From GWE2-42-39 sp963668595 (GTDB taxonomy: Bacteria; Bacteroidota; Bacteroidia; Bacteroidales; Prolixibacteraceae): DNA of 64,000 nucleotides. The notes below the pieces were generated by a model that was given only the letters and a program-made list of their open reading frames with translations, ran no database searches and was not told where the DNA came from. Each line of letters begins with the position of its first letter. Positions within the stretch are counted from its first letter, which is position 1. Position numbers and translations under genes: made by a program. Location of the stretch: contig OY764876.1 of assembly GCA_963668595.1 (NCBI GenBank), positions 1,984,001-2,048,000 of the forward strand. The letters run 5' to 3'. Below are positions 1 to 8,681 of the stretch, in pieces.

Positions 1-2
1 CT

Positions 3-368
3 TATCCGAAAATTAAAATTTATTGGGATCAAATTCGTAGCAGAGTCGGAATACCTTCTGTCTTTTCTGCCTATCAAGATGCAGGAATTGCTCTTACTGG
101 TGAAAAGATCAGGACTTTGGTTCAGCGAGAAAGAGAAATTGAACTGGCATTCGAAGGGCATCGTTACTTTGATAACCGCCGTTGGCTAATTGCAGAACGT
201 GAAGGTGGAGCAAAACACGGATTCAACATCCAGAAAGATGGAAATGATTTCTGGGATCCGACCTATGTATTTGAAACCAGATATTGGGATAACAAAATGT
301 ATTTTAATGCAATTCCTCAAGTGGAAATCAATAAAAACACTGCTCTATCCCAAAACCCCGGATGGTAA
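3..368 (+). CDS. SusD/RagB-family nutrient-binding lipoprotein, C-terminal fragment
   Basis: The open frame enters from the left edge, so only the last 121 residues are seen; the N-terminal lipobox and TPR-like region lie outside the window. The run ELAFEGHRYFDNRRW is the hallmark C-terminal motif of SusD/RagB proteins, followed by the usual short tail ending in NPGW. SusD proteins sit on the cell surface as lids on SusC-type TonB-dependent transporters and bind glycans. The partner susC would be expected immediately upstream, outside the window. Two further surface-type genes follow on the same strand, so this is the distal end of a utilisation locus. Family assignment is secure; the substrate is not readable from this fragment. 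Confidence 0.93.
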   Translation, partial: YPKIKIYWDQIRSRVGIPSVFSAYQDAGIALTGEKIRTLVQREREIELAFEGHRYFDNRRWLIAEREGGAKHGFNIQKDGNDFWDPTYVFETRYWDNKMYFNAIPQVEINKNTALSQNPGW

Positions 369-389
369 TCATTTATAAAATAGTTAATT

Positions 390-1481
390 ATGAAGTCAAA
401 TAAAATATTATATTTTGCATCTCTGGTGATTTTTAGTGCAATATTTTTCACCGGATGTGAGAAAGAAGAAGGAGATGTAACACCTCCTGGAACAATTGAA
501 AATATTGTTGTGACTCCGGATTTTGGTGGCTTTATTGTTTCGTGGCAAAATCCGACAGATGCTGACTTTTATTATGTCGATCTGACTTTTACCGATGCAA
601 AAGGAGAGCAATGGAGTAAGAAAATAAGTAGTTATGCAAATACGGCTAAAATAGCCGGATTAACGGAAGAAAAGGAATATCAGTTAGATTTTGTTTGTTT
701 TGATAAATCAGGAAATGCATCGAATAAACAAACAGTAAAGAGCATATGCAAAACACCTCCATTTGCATTAGTCGCAAAAACACTGGTGGTTAAACCCGAT
801 TTTGGCGGAATCAATGTAAAATGGAATAATATCAGTGGAAAATCAGTTTCAGTTCAGGTTGCTTATAAAGATAACAGTGGAGCGAAACAAACACAAACCG
901 CTGTTTCAAGTCAATCTTCTGACATACTGTTTTTGTCCGGATTACAAAGCAAAAGCCAGGTGTTTTCGATTATTGTAGCCGATTCACTGGGTAATAAGGG
1001 TGAAGCTAGCCAATTTGAATTAACTCCGCTGGCTGAAAGTAAAATATCGAAAGCCAATTGGAGTGTTGTCAGTTTTTCTTCAGAAGAAGCTTATGGCGAA
1101 GGAGAATCCAATGGAAGGGTCATTCATGCAATTGACGATAATATCAACTCGTTTTGGCATTCGCAATGGGCCGAAGCTTCTCCGGTATATCCTCACTGGT
1201 TTGTGATTGACATGAATGCAACAGTTACGATCAGTCGTTTTGAATGTTATCGCAGACAAGGTTCTTCATCCGGCCCAGATAAAATTAAATTTTACGGAAG
1301 CATGGATGGAAACACTTGGACTGATTTTGGTGAGTTTGCCTTCAACCGAACCATCAATGCAGCTCAAAATTATCGTATTCCTTCTAATCCTGAAGTACGC
1401 TTCTTTAAATTTGAAGCGACTGCTGGCCCAAATACGTATGCCCACATGGGTGAAATTAATGTGTATGGTTCTTCCAAATAA
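390..1481 (+). CDS. Surface lipoprotein with fibronectin-like repeats and discoidin (F5/8 type C-like) domain
   Basis: 363 residues beginning with a lipoprotein signal: hydrophobic stretch then lipobox FFTGC near residue 23, followed by acidic residues (EKEEGD), the typical surface-export context in Bacteroidota. Two similar Ig/Fn3-like segments follow (each with a PDFGG motif, near residues 44 and 134). The C-terminal ~150 residues look like a discoidin/F5-8 type C fold (IDDNINSFWHSQW, then KFYGSMDGNTWTDFGEF). This resembles the DUF4959-DUF5126-DUF5000 lipoproteins commonly found after susCD. It starts 21 bp after the SusD-like gene and is probably cotranscribed. Likely role: glycan binding at the cell surface (inferred from family and position). 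Confidence 0.85.
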   Translation: MKSNKILYFASLVIFSAIFFTGCEKEEGDVTPPGTIENIVVTPDFGGFIVSWQNPTDADFYYVDLTFTDAKGEQWSKKISSYANTAKIAGLTEEKEYQLDFVCFDKSGNASNKQTVKSICKTPPFALVAKTLVVKPDFGGINVKWNNISGKSVSVQVAYKDNSGAKQTQTAVSSQSSDILFLSGLQSKSQVFSIIVADSLGNKGEASQFELTPLAESKISKANWSVVSFSSEEAYGEGESNGRVIHAIDDNINSFWHSQWAEASPVYPHWFVIDMNATVTISRFECYRRQGSSSGPDKIKFYGSMDGNTWTDFGEFAFNRTINAAQNYRIPSNPEVRFFKFEATAGPNTYAHMGEINVYGSSK

Positions 1482-1491
1482 TAATTAACAA

Positions 1492-1598
1492 AAAAGGTTG
1501 TATCCGGCATTCAACGAGAATTTCTTATTTCGCAGCATGTGAGTTCAACAAACATTTTCGGATAGAAATCTCTGTGTAATATCTGGATACAACCTTTT
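1492..1598. repeat. 14-bp perfect inverted repeat enclosing 79 bp
   Basis: AAAAGGTTGTATCC at 1492-1505 is exactly mirrored by GGATACAACCTTTT at 1585-1598. The element fills nearly the whole gap between the discoidin lipoprotein and the M60 peptidase gene. There is no T-run, so a simple intrinsic terminator is unlikely. It could be a small non-autonomous mobile element or a structured RNA between two cotranscribed genes. Confidence 0.7.
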
Positions 1599-1610
1599 AA
1601 TCCACAACTT

Positions 1611-4478
1611 ATGTCATTCAGTAAACTTATACCTACCCTTTGCCTTATTTTGTACTTCGGATGTTCTTGCAAAGGCGGAATAGAAGAAATAACCCCCATT
1701 TTAGAAGTAGCAGAGCAAGACCAAAATATCAGCTTTCTTGCAGAGCAATCATCCCGCACAATTAGTATTTCAACCACAACAGAGAATTTTTCGGCTCAAA
1801 GTAATGTTCCCTGGTGCCTTACCGAAGTAAATATTCCAAATAAAAAAATTCAGATATTAGTGCAGGAGAATAGCGAATTAGATATACGTAATGCGATTGT
1901 CGAAATTAAAGCAGGCTCACTGTCAAAAAGTATTAAAATTACACAGATGGGGCGAAAGCCTGAAATTCTGATAAAAAAGAAAAACTTTTCTCTTGACTTT
2001 CGCTCTCAGCTATTCGATATTGAAGTTACCACAAACGTTGAACTGGAACTTAGTAACAATACGCCATGGTTGAAACTTCAACCTACAAAGAAAAGTGCTC
2101 GTGTTGAATTAACTTATTCGTTCCAGTCGGAGCAATTACCCGACAAATCGAATACTCGTTCCGGGATAATATATTTTAAGCAAAAGGGAGGGATATTGAA
2201 GGATAGTGTAATTGTAACACAAACGATTACAGCTGCAAATGATTACAATCCGGCATTAACTTCGTGTTTCGAAAAGGATAAGAAAATAAAAATACAGCAA
2301 GCTTCAATTACCCCGGCCGAAGAATATCAATCCGGCGAAGACATTCTGAAATCAATCGATGGTCTGTACAGTACAATTTATCATTCTCGCTGGTCCGGAA
2401 TGCAAGCCAATTCTTCATTAACAATGGAGTTTATTGTTGACCCGTCTGACGCAGCTATTGCCAATTATATTGTACTTCATCCTCGAACAAGCGGAATTAA
2501 TGGGATAATAAAATCAGCTACTGTGTGGATAAGTACGGCTGAAAATTCCGCGTATTCAAAAATTGGAACAATCAGTGCTCCTCTTTCAAATAATCCGGTA
2601 GTTGTATATTTTTCACATCCAGTTATTAATCCGCGTAAGCTAAAGATAGAAGTAACAGATACTTATTCGCAAGATTCAAAATACTATGTTTCTCTGGCCG
2701 AGGTAGAATGTTACGAAAGCCGAACGCTAAATTCTGTAACTGAAGACATGAAATGGTTTATCGATAAAACATTTTCAGAACTGGTTCCTGGAGTTGGCTT
2801 GAACGATATTGCTGAAATAAAAAATCCGTTTATCCAAAATATTGCAACTTATTTGTTGATCAATAAGTACCCCAAAGAATACCGGGTACAGCAATATAAG
2901 GCTTATCGGGATGTGTCTGATTTGGCAAAAGAATTAAAGATGTCGGCTTATAGTCAGTATGAAAATCCAACCGGAATATGTTTCCAAAAAGACGAAGAAG
3001 TTGTTGTGTTTGTGGGAGAAAATAAAGGGGAAGAAATAAGCTTGCGAGTATGTGACTTTGGAAGCTCGGGCGAAGATTATTTCTATCCGCTACGAGAAGG
3101 AGTTAATATACTGAAGATGAAAGGACAAGGCAATGGATATGTTAGTTATTATTCTGCCAATTATAAATCGGCCCCGAATGTAAAAATTCATATTGCATCA
3201 GGAAAAGTAAATGGTTATTTTAATATTTCCAGACATTCGAATGAAGAAGGAAGTCGTTTGCTTGATCAGGCAAGTAGCGAAATAATGGACATTGTTGGAA
3301 ATCGGGTACAATTAGCTTATTCTGTTAGTGCTTTACGCAAATACAGCTATAGCCGAATGAAAGATTTAATTCAGTTATACGATAGTATTATTTCGATTGA
3401 ACAAACCATGTTGGGCTTGAAAAAATATAACCGTCTGCCACCCAACCACATGTTTGGTCGGGTTGTTTGGGATGGTTATATGTTTGCTGATGGGATTGGC
3501 GCCGGATTCAATGAGAATACCATGTCGTCAATTGCGAACCCGGATGAAATCGCTCGAAATAATTGGGGCATTGCTCACGAATTTGGTCATGTTAATCAGG
3601 TTCGTCCGGGAATGAAATGGGTTGGAACGACCGAATGTACCAACAATATATATTCGGCTTGGGTTCAATATGTTTTTACGCCCAACAAGCTTCGTTTGGA
3701 ACATGAAAATATTGGTGGCAGTATTGGTGGCCGCTTTAATGCTTACTTAAATAATGCATTAATTGAAAATCAGGAATGGGGTATTCAGGGAGGCCCGGAT
3801 AAAGCATACGGAGCAAATAGCGAGTCTGTTTGGGGTGGAGATCACTTTGTAAAATTGTGTCCTCTTTGGCAATTGCAATTGTTTTTTCATCTTGCAGGAG
3901 AAGGAAATAGTTGGCACAAACCGTATTTCTGGGCTGATATTTTTGAAAAGGTACGAATTACCGACGAACTAATGCTGAGCGATGGTGAATTGCAAATTAA
4001 TTTTGTAAAAAATGCATGCGATGCAACACAATGCGATTTGAGTGACTTTTTCATTCGCGTCGGAATGTTAAAAAAAGTAGATAAGGTGTTTGACGATTAT
4101 TCTACAGCACGAAAAACAATCACTCAACAAATGATTGATGAAACGGTCGCATATGCAAAGAAATATGAGCGACCTGCAACTGATTACATTTTTTATATTA
4201 GCGGGAATAGCGTTGATTCGTATAAAAATAAAAGAAAAATATCAGGAAGCTACGGCGTTGGAATTTCTGGAGATACACAAAAACAAATTGATCATGGGGT
4301 ATGGAAAAATGTTACTGTGTTTGAAACATATCAAGGCAATACCTTAACTCATATTACGATGGTTGGAACGGGAAGCGCCGGAAATGCTTATACAAATGTT
4401 CCGTATCCGGCGAATTCAACAAGAATTGAGGCTGTAGCCTGGGATGGGACTAAAGTTCTGGTATTGGGCAAACGATAA
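1611..4478 (+). CDS. M60-type (enhancin/mucinase-like) zinc metallopeptidase lipoprotein
   Basis: 955 residues. The N-terminus is a lipoprotein signal (CLILYFGCSC). Two BACON-like segments follow (NVPWCLTEV near residue 64 and NNTPWLKL near 145), then a discoidin-like region around residues 230-380. The peptidase part carries NWGIAHEFGHVNQV, a gluzincin HExxH with H656, E657 and H660. M60 (PF13402) enzymes cleave mucins and other O-glycoproteins, and BACON modules are typical mucin-binding companions. The gene is third on the strand after the SusD-like gene and is followed by a strong terminator. Probable role: surface cleavage of glycoproteins whose glycans the SusCD pair imports. The family is clear; mucin specificity is inferred. 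Confidence 0.88.
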   Translation: MSFSKLIPTLCLILYFGCSCKGGIEEITPILEVAEQDQNISFLAEQSSRTISISTTTENFSAQSNVPWCLTEVNIPNKKIQILVQENSELDIRNAIVEIKAGSLSKSIKITQMGRKPEILIKKKNFSLDFRSQLFDIEVTTNVELELSNNTPWLKLQPTKKSARVELTYSFQSEQLPDKSNTRSGIIYFKQKGGILKDSVIVTQTITAANDYNPALTSCFEKDKKIKIQQASITPAEEYQSGEDILKSIDGLYSTIYHSRWSGMQANSSLTMEFIVDPSDAAIANYIVLHPRTSGINGIIKSATVWISTAENSAYSKIGTISAPLSNNPVVVYFSHPVINPRKLKIEVTDTYSQDSKYYVSLAEVECYESRTLNSVTEDMKWFIDKTFSELVPGVGLNDIAEIKNPFIQNIATYLLINKYPKEYRVQQYKAYRDVSDLAKELKMSAYSQYENPTGICFQKDEEVVVFVGENKGEEISLRVCDFGSSGEDYFYPLREGVNILKMKGQGNGYVSYYSANYKSAPNVKIHIASGKVNGYFNISRHSNEEGSRLLDQASSEIMDIVGNRVQLAYSVSALRKYSYSRMKDLIQLYDSIISIEQTMLGLKKYNRLPPNHMFGRVVWDGYMFADGIGAGFNENTMSSIANPDEIARNNWGIAHEFGHVNQVRPGMKWVGTTECTNNIYSAWVQYVFTPNKLRLEHENIGGSIGGRFNAYLNNALIENQEWGIQGGPDKAYGANSESVWGGDHFVKLCPLWQLQLFFHLAGEGNSWHKPYFWADIFEKVRITDELMLSDGELQINFVKNACDATQCDLSDFFIRVGMLKKVDKVFDDYSTARKTITQQMIDETVAYAKKYERPATDYIFYISGNSVDSYKNKRKISGSYGVGISGDTQKQIDHGVWKNVTVFETYQGNTLTHITMVGTGSAGNAYTNVPYPANSTRIEAVAWDGTKVLVLGKR

Positions 4479-4507
4479 AAATAAATTCAAAATACAAAAA
4501 AGACTTT

Positions 4508-4549
4508 CGGGGTACCAGGTTTAAATATTTGGTATCCCGTTTTTTTTTT
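4508..4549 (+). terminator. Intrinsic terminator after the M60 gene
   Basis: A 10-bp stem with one G-T pair (CGGGGTACCA at 4508-4517, TGGTATCCCG at 4530-4539) is followed by ten T residues. It sits between the convergent M60 and sigma-factor genes and closes the utilisation locus. Confidence 0.85.
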
Positions 4550-4555
4550 GCGAGC

Positions 4556-5116
4556 TCACAGAAAAAAATAAATGCCTGATTTTCTTAACATCGTTTCTCT
4601 CAATTTTTCTTTTGCTCGTTGTAATTGAGTTTTTACTGTATTTTCTGAAATGCTCATTGTTCGAGCAATTTCCTTAATTTTTTGCTCCTCAATATATTTC
4701 ATTCTAAATATTTCAGACATCTGGGGAGGAAGACTTTCTATTGCCGATTCAACCAATTTCACAATTTCCGGTTCCCCTGCAAAATCATAGTCTTCCTGTT
4801 TCAACAGGGCATTCATATATAATAAGTTATGCCGGTCTTGAATATGCAGATCTCGAAGACGATTGTAGCAACGATTTTTTATTGACTGGAAGAAATAAGA
4901 TTTAATTGAATTTTCAATGCGAATAGACGAAACGTTTTCCCAGAAATACACAAAAAAAGATTGTACAATGTCTTCACTGGCGGCTATATCAAAAAGAAAG
5001 TTGTCGGCAAATCTGACTAAATGAGGATAATACTCATAAAACAAAGCTTCATATACCTTACGGTTTTGATTGGAAATCTCTGAAATGATTATTTGATCCT
5101 CAATTTTTGCTGACAT
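4556..5116 (-). CDS. ECF-type RNA polymerase sigma-70 factor
   Basis: 186 residues from the ATG at 5116 (a TTG two codons earlier is less likely). Sigma region 2 is visible near residues 20-90 (YEALFYEYYPHLVRFADNFLF, then AASEDIVQSFFVYFW) and region 4 near 125-180 (LPPQMSEIFRMKYIEEQKIKEIA, SISENTVKTQLQRAKEKLR). This matches the Bacteroidota ECF family that normally works with a FecR-type anti-sigma factor and a SusC transporter in trans-envelope signalling. No anti-sigma gene is adjacent in the window, which is unusual. It is convergent with the M60 gene, so it may control the adjacent utilisation locus, with the anti-sigma beyond the left edge, or act elsewhere. Confidence 0.93.
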   Translation of the reverse strand: MSAKIEDQIIISEISNQNRKVYEALFYEYYPHLVRFADNFLFDIAASEDIVQSFFVYFWENVSSIRIENSIKSYFFQSIKNRCYNRLRDLHIQDRHNLLYMNALLKQEDYDFAGEPEIVKLVESAIESLPPQMSEIFRMKYIEEQKIKEIARTMSISENTVKTQLQRAKEKLRETMLRKSGIYFFL

Positions 5117-5432
5117 AATCAATCAAAATTCGTTGTTCTTGCTAAAAACATTTTCAAACAAAACGCACCGTATTTTTTTAGTGATTATTGATCACATTTC
5201 TGGCATTAAGGATGAAATATTAACACCAAATAAATCTATGTTTCGTTTTTACCACGAGTTTTACACAGAATCGTTGTTCAGGCGCTTAGTTAGATTTCTG
5301 TAAATATATAAAGGATTGGTAAAAAAACATCGATTTTATTGAAGATGTTTCTGTTGCAGAAGAAAATTGATAAAGAAATCAGTCCTTGCTTTATAACCAC
5401 TAAAACAAGGACTGATATAGAATAACGAATAT
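5117..5432. other. Intergenic region: sigma-factor promoter side and argB terminator
   Basis: About 316 bp without a convincing gene. The right half holds the argB-side hairpin at 5378-5416. The remainder is AT-rich and must hold the sigma-factor promoter, but I found no exact TAnnTTTG box. Confidence 0.5.
5378..5416 (-). terminator. Hairpin after argB, end of the arg/pro cluster
   Basis: A perfect 11-bp stem (ATCAGTCCTTG at 5378-5388 and CAAGGACTGAT at 5406-5416) lies just beyond the argB stop. The following T tract on the minus strand is weak (TTTCTTTATC), so termination may be partial. Confidence 0.65.
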
Positions 5433-6209
5433 TTAATTTTCGAATATTAGCCGGGTTCCGCGCGAACTTAAGATCTGATCCGGATTGGTTATTAGTACTT
5501 GTTTTACACCTTTTACAATGGCTTGATAACCATTATCCAGCTTCGGAATCATTCCTGAATTAATTTGCCCGGTTTCCTGCAATTCTTTAAACTGTTTGTA
5601 ATGAAGTACGGGAATTACTGAATTATCATCCTCCGGATTTTCCAGCACCCCTTTCTTCTCGAAACAATAATACAGATTCACATCAAAAAAACGGGAAAGT
5701 CCGACTGCCAATTCCGAAGCAATGGTATCGGCATTGGTATTCAGCATCTGCCCTTGGTTATTGTGCGTCAGCGGTGCAACAACCGGAACCGCTCCCGCTG
5801 AAATAAGTGTGCGCAATTCATTGGTATTTACCCGTACAATATCGCCAACAAAACCGTAATCGATATCGCGCACCGGGCGTTTCACCGCTTCAATAATATT
5901 TAAATCGGCACCGGTAAGTCCAATTGCATTGATATTCCGGGCTTGAAGTCCGGCAACAATATTTTTATTGACCAAACCACCGTAAACCATTGTCACCACT
6001 TCAAGCATTGCCTGATCAGTAATCCGGCGGCCATCAACCATCTGTGTTTCAATGCCAAGCCGGGCAGCAATGGCTGTGGCCGAGCGGCCTCCTCCGTGAA
6101 CCAGTAATTTATGTCCACCAATTTTTGAAATATTATTTAACAGCTGTTCCAGCGTGTCTTTCTCTTCAACAACCTTTCCACCAACTTTTATAATGGTCAA
6201 TCTTTCCAT
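5433..6209 (-). CDS. argB: N-acylglutamate kinase (ArgB)
   Basis: 258 residues, the usual size for the amino acid kinase fold. Recognisable parts are the N-terminal KVGGKVVEE lysine loop, LLVHGGGRSATAIAARLG (substrate/phosphate site) and the distal NTNADTIASELAVGL and SGMIPKLDN motifs. The enzyme phosphorylates the gamma-carboxylate of N-acylated glutamate, the second step of arginine synthesis. In organisms with succinylornithine carbamoyltransferase the natural substrate is expected to be N-succinylglutamate, and the Pro90-type carbamoyltransferase next door supports that here (inference). It is the last gene of a ten-gene minus-strand cluster, 90 bp after argF'. A possible internal promoter box (TAAATTTG, minus strand of 6285-6292) lies in that gap. 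Confidence 0.95.
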   Translation of the reverse strand: MERLTIIKVGGKVVEEKDTLEQLLNNISKIGGHKLLVHGGGRSATAIAARLGIETQMVDGRRITDQAMLEVVTMVYGGLVNKNIVAGLQARNINAIGLTGADLNIIEAVKRPVRDIDYGFVGDIVRVNTNELRTLISAGAVPVVAPLTHNNQGQMLNTNADTIASELAVGLSRFFDVNLYYCFEKKGVLENPEDDNSVIPVLHYKQFKELQETGQINSGMIPKLDNGYQAIVKGVKQVLITNPDQILSSRGTRLIFEN

Positions 6210-6299
6210 AAAAACGATTATTTATGATTTGCTTTGATCAAATTACAACTTTCATCACATTTTTAAATGTAATTCACGACTAATCAAATTTAAATCTTT

Positions 6300-7250
6300 C
6301 TATTTTAATCCATCCAGGATCATTTTCAGCACTGTTTGTGCCGAATACAAACGATTCTCAGCCTCCTGAATTACAATTGAATTCGGACTGTCAATTACGT
6401 CATCAGTCACAATCATGTTTCGGCGAACGGGCAGACAGTGCATAAATTTAGCATTATTGGTAACTGACATCTGGCGTTCAGAAACCGTCCAATTGCGATC
6501 TTTCGACAGAATTTGACCATATTCGCTAACCGAAGCCCAGTTTTTTGCATAGACAAAATCAGCTCCTTCAAAAGCTTTCATCTGATCGTATTCGGGTTTC
6601 AAATCGCCCATAAATTCAGGAGCTAACTCATATCCTTCCGGATGAGTAACAACCAATTCGTAATCCGTTGCACGCATCCATTCAACAAATGAGTTAGGGA
6701 CAGCCTGAGGCAAAGCACGCGGATGCGGAGCCCAAGACAACACTACTTTCGGACGTTTTTTTGTTTTAAATTCTTCAATAGTCATGTGGTCGGCAAACGA
6801 CTGAAGCGGGTGACGCGTCGCCGCTTCCATACTTACTACCGGAACGCCTGCATAATCGATAAATTGTTGCAGAATTTTTTCCTCGTAGTCGTCGGCTTTA
6901 TTCTCGAACCGGGCAAACGAACGAACTCCGATAATGTCGCAATAACGACCAATTACAGGCACTGCTTCGCGAATATGTTCCGGTTTATCTCCGTCCATAA
7001 TCACTCCCATTTCGGTTTCCAGTTTCCATCCGCCTTCATTGATGTCGAAAACAATCACGTTCATCCCCAAATTCAGTCCTGCTTTTTGGGTACTGAGCCG
7101 CGTACGCAAACTTGAATTAAAAAACACGAGTAATAAGGTTTTATTTTTGCCCAGATCCTGGTATTTGTACGGATCTTTTTTTAGTTCGAATGCCAGTTTC
7201 AGCGCTTCGTCCAGATTGGCAATATCGTTTACGGAAGTAAAATGTCTCAT
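6300..7250 (-). CDS. argF': N-succinylornithine carbamoyltransferase (ArgF')
   Basis: 316 residues with the carbamoyl-phosphate loop FFNSSLRTRLS (S47-LRTR, residues 47-51) and the C-terminal FMHCLPVRRN signature. Residue 90 is proline (GDKPEH). In the Bacteroides fragilis enzyme Pro90 selects N-succinyl-L-ornithine, whereas Xanthomonas N-acetylornithine carbamoyltransferase has Glu at the equivalent place; swapping these residues is known to swap specificity. The enzyme therefore probably makes N-succinylcitrulline rather than citrulline. The matching deacylase (argE') and argH are not in the window. Position between proA and argB fits a single arginine/proline transcription unit. Confidence 0.93.
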   Translation of the reverse strand: MRHFTSVNDIANLDEALKLAFELKKDPYKYQDLGKNKTLLLVFFNSSLRTRLSTQKAGLNLGMNVIVFDINEGGWKLETEMGVIMDGDKPEHIREAVPVIGRYCDIIGVRSFARFENKADDYEEKILQQFIDYAGVPVVSMEAATRHPLQSFADHMTIEEFKTKKRPKVVLSWAPHPRALPQAVPNSFVEWMRATDYELVVTHPEGYELAPEFMGDLKPEYDQMKAFEGADFVYAKNWASVSEYGQILSKDRNWTVSERQMSVTNNAKFMHCLPVRRNMIVTDDVIDSPNSIVIQEAENRLYSAQTVLKMILDGLK

Positions 7251-7303
7251 ATTGAAAAATTAGCTGATTTTTGTAAAAGTATATGTAATAGGTTTTTGTC
7301 TTC

Positions 7304-8554
7304 TTATTTATCTCTAATCGTACCGTCCCCGTCAACCAGCCATTTATAACTGGTTAATTCTTCCAATGCCATTGGCCCCCGGGCATGTAGTTTTTGGGTT
7401 GAAATACCGATTTCTGCTCCCAAACCAAACTGTGCACCATCAGTAAACGCAGTAGATGCATTGCAATACACCGACGAGGCATCGACCAGCTTACGGAAAA
7501 GCTCTTTATTTTGTTCGTTTTCAGTAATAATTGCTTCGCTATGTTTCGAGCTGAACTGCGCAATATGCTCCAATGCTTCATCAAACGAATCAACGGTTTT
7601 AACAGCCATCTTATAATCAAGGAACTCGGTACCAAACGACTCGTCAGTGGCAACCTGAAGCAATTCTGCCGGATAACTGTTCGCCAATACTGAATATGCT
7701 TCTTTATCGGCATAAATAATTACCTGATCGTTTTGAAGGCGCTCGCACAAAACAGGTAAATCGCTCAAACGATTTCGATGAACAATTAAGCAATCGAGCG
7801 CATTACAAACACTCACCCGACGTGTTTTTGCATTGTAAATTACCGCCTGTCCTTTGCTCAGATCGCCCGATTCATCAAAATAAGTATGGCAAATGCCTGC
7901 ACCAGTTTCAATAACCGGAATACTTGCATTTTCGCGTACATAATTAATCAGACTTTGCGATCCGCGCGGAATAAGTAAATCAATATACCCCCGGGCATTG
8001 AGTATTTGAGCTGTTGCTTCACGATCGGCAGGCAATAAAGTAAGAACGTTTTCGTCCACACCAAATTGATGAAGCACTTCGTGAATTATCTTAACGATGG
8101 CAGTGTTCGAATCAATTGCATCGCTACCTCCTTTTAAAACGCAGGCATTTCCGGCTTTCAAACAAAGCGAAAACACATCAAACGTCACATTTGGGCGAGC
8201 TTCGTAAATAATACCAATCACACCGAATGGTACCGAAACCTTTTTAATTTTTAATCCGTTCGGACGAACTGTTTCACTCAGCGTCTGCCCTAAAGGAGAA
8301 GGAAGCGTAGCCACATTACAAATGTCGGCAGCAATTCCGGCAATGCGTTCGCGGGTAAGCTTCAACCGGTCGTACTTGGGATCAGTCGGATTCATGCGAG
8401 ACAAATCCTTCGCATTTTCAGCAAGGATAAAATCGGTTTGTCCGACGGCTGCCTCAGCAATAGCCGTTAAAATTTGGTTGATGGTATCAACCTCGATTAG
8501 ATTTAGTTTCCGACTGGCTTTTACTACCAGTTCCAATTGTTTGTTTATCTCCAT
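7304..8554 (-). CDS. proA: Glutamate-5-semialdehyde dehydrogenase (ProA)
   Basis: 416 residues from the ATG at 8554 (MEINKQLELVVKASRK). An in-frame TTG eleven codons upstream lies inside a strong palindrome and is unlikely to be used. The aldehyde-dehydrogenase fold is clear: VPFGVIGIIYEARPNVT, GNACVLKGGSDAI, and the catalytic cysteine in RVSVCNALDCLIV. It reduces gamma-glutamyl phosphate to glutamate-5-semialdehyde, the second step of proline synthesis. It lies downstream of proB but is separated from it by about 127 bp containing a palindromic element, so its level may be set by that spacer. Confidence 0.96.
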   Translation of the reverse strand: MEINKQLELVVKASRKLNLIEVDTINQILTAIAEAAVGQTDFILAENAKDLSRMNPTDPKYDRLKLTRERIAGIAADICNVATLPSPLGQTLSETVRPNGLKIKKVSVPFGVIGIIYEARPNVTFDVFSLCLKAGNACVLKGGSDAIDSNTAIVKIIHEVLHQFGVDENVLTLLPADREATAQILNARGYIDLLIPRGSQSLINYVRENASIPVIETGAGICHTYFDESGDLSKGQAVIYNAKTRRVSVCNALDCLIVHRNRLSDLPVLCERLQNDQVIIYADKEAYSVLANSYPAELLQVATDESFGTEFLDYKMAVKTVDSFDEALEHIAQFSSKHSEAIITENEQNKELFRKLVDASSVYCNASTAFTDGAQFGLGAEIGISTQKLHARGPMALEELTSYKWLVDGDGTIRDK

Positions 8555-8573
8555 CTCCTTTAGTTTTTCAAAA

Positions 8574-8606
8574 AATCCCTCTCCCAAGGGGGCCGGGAGA
8601 GGGATT
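8574..8606. repeat. G/C-rich palindrome in the proB-proA spacer
   Basis: A perfect 12-bp stem (AATCCCTCTCCC at 8574-8585, GGGAGAGGGATT at 8595-8606) with a 9-nt loop lies directly upstream of proA. It is far more G/C-rich than its surroundings. Further right are two copies of AAAAGGGTTT and a loose inverted pair (near 8605-8618 and 8661-8674). It resembles a dispersed intergenic palindrome, or a structure that tunes proA expression. Confidence 0.65.
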
Positions 8607-8681
8607 ACTCAGCAATTATCGCCGAAAGGCTTCAAAAGGGTTTACGAAAAGGGTTTGAATGATGAATTACTGAGTTGTATC

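Noticed and set aside
8555..8587. N-terminal extension of proA from TTG at 8587
   Set aside because: The extension lies inside the G/C-rich palindrome and adds residues without family similarity; the ATG at 8554 gives the usual length.
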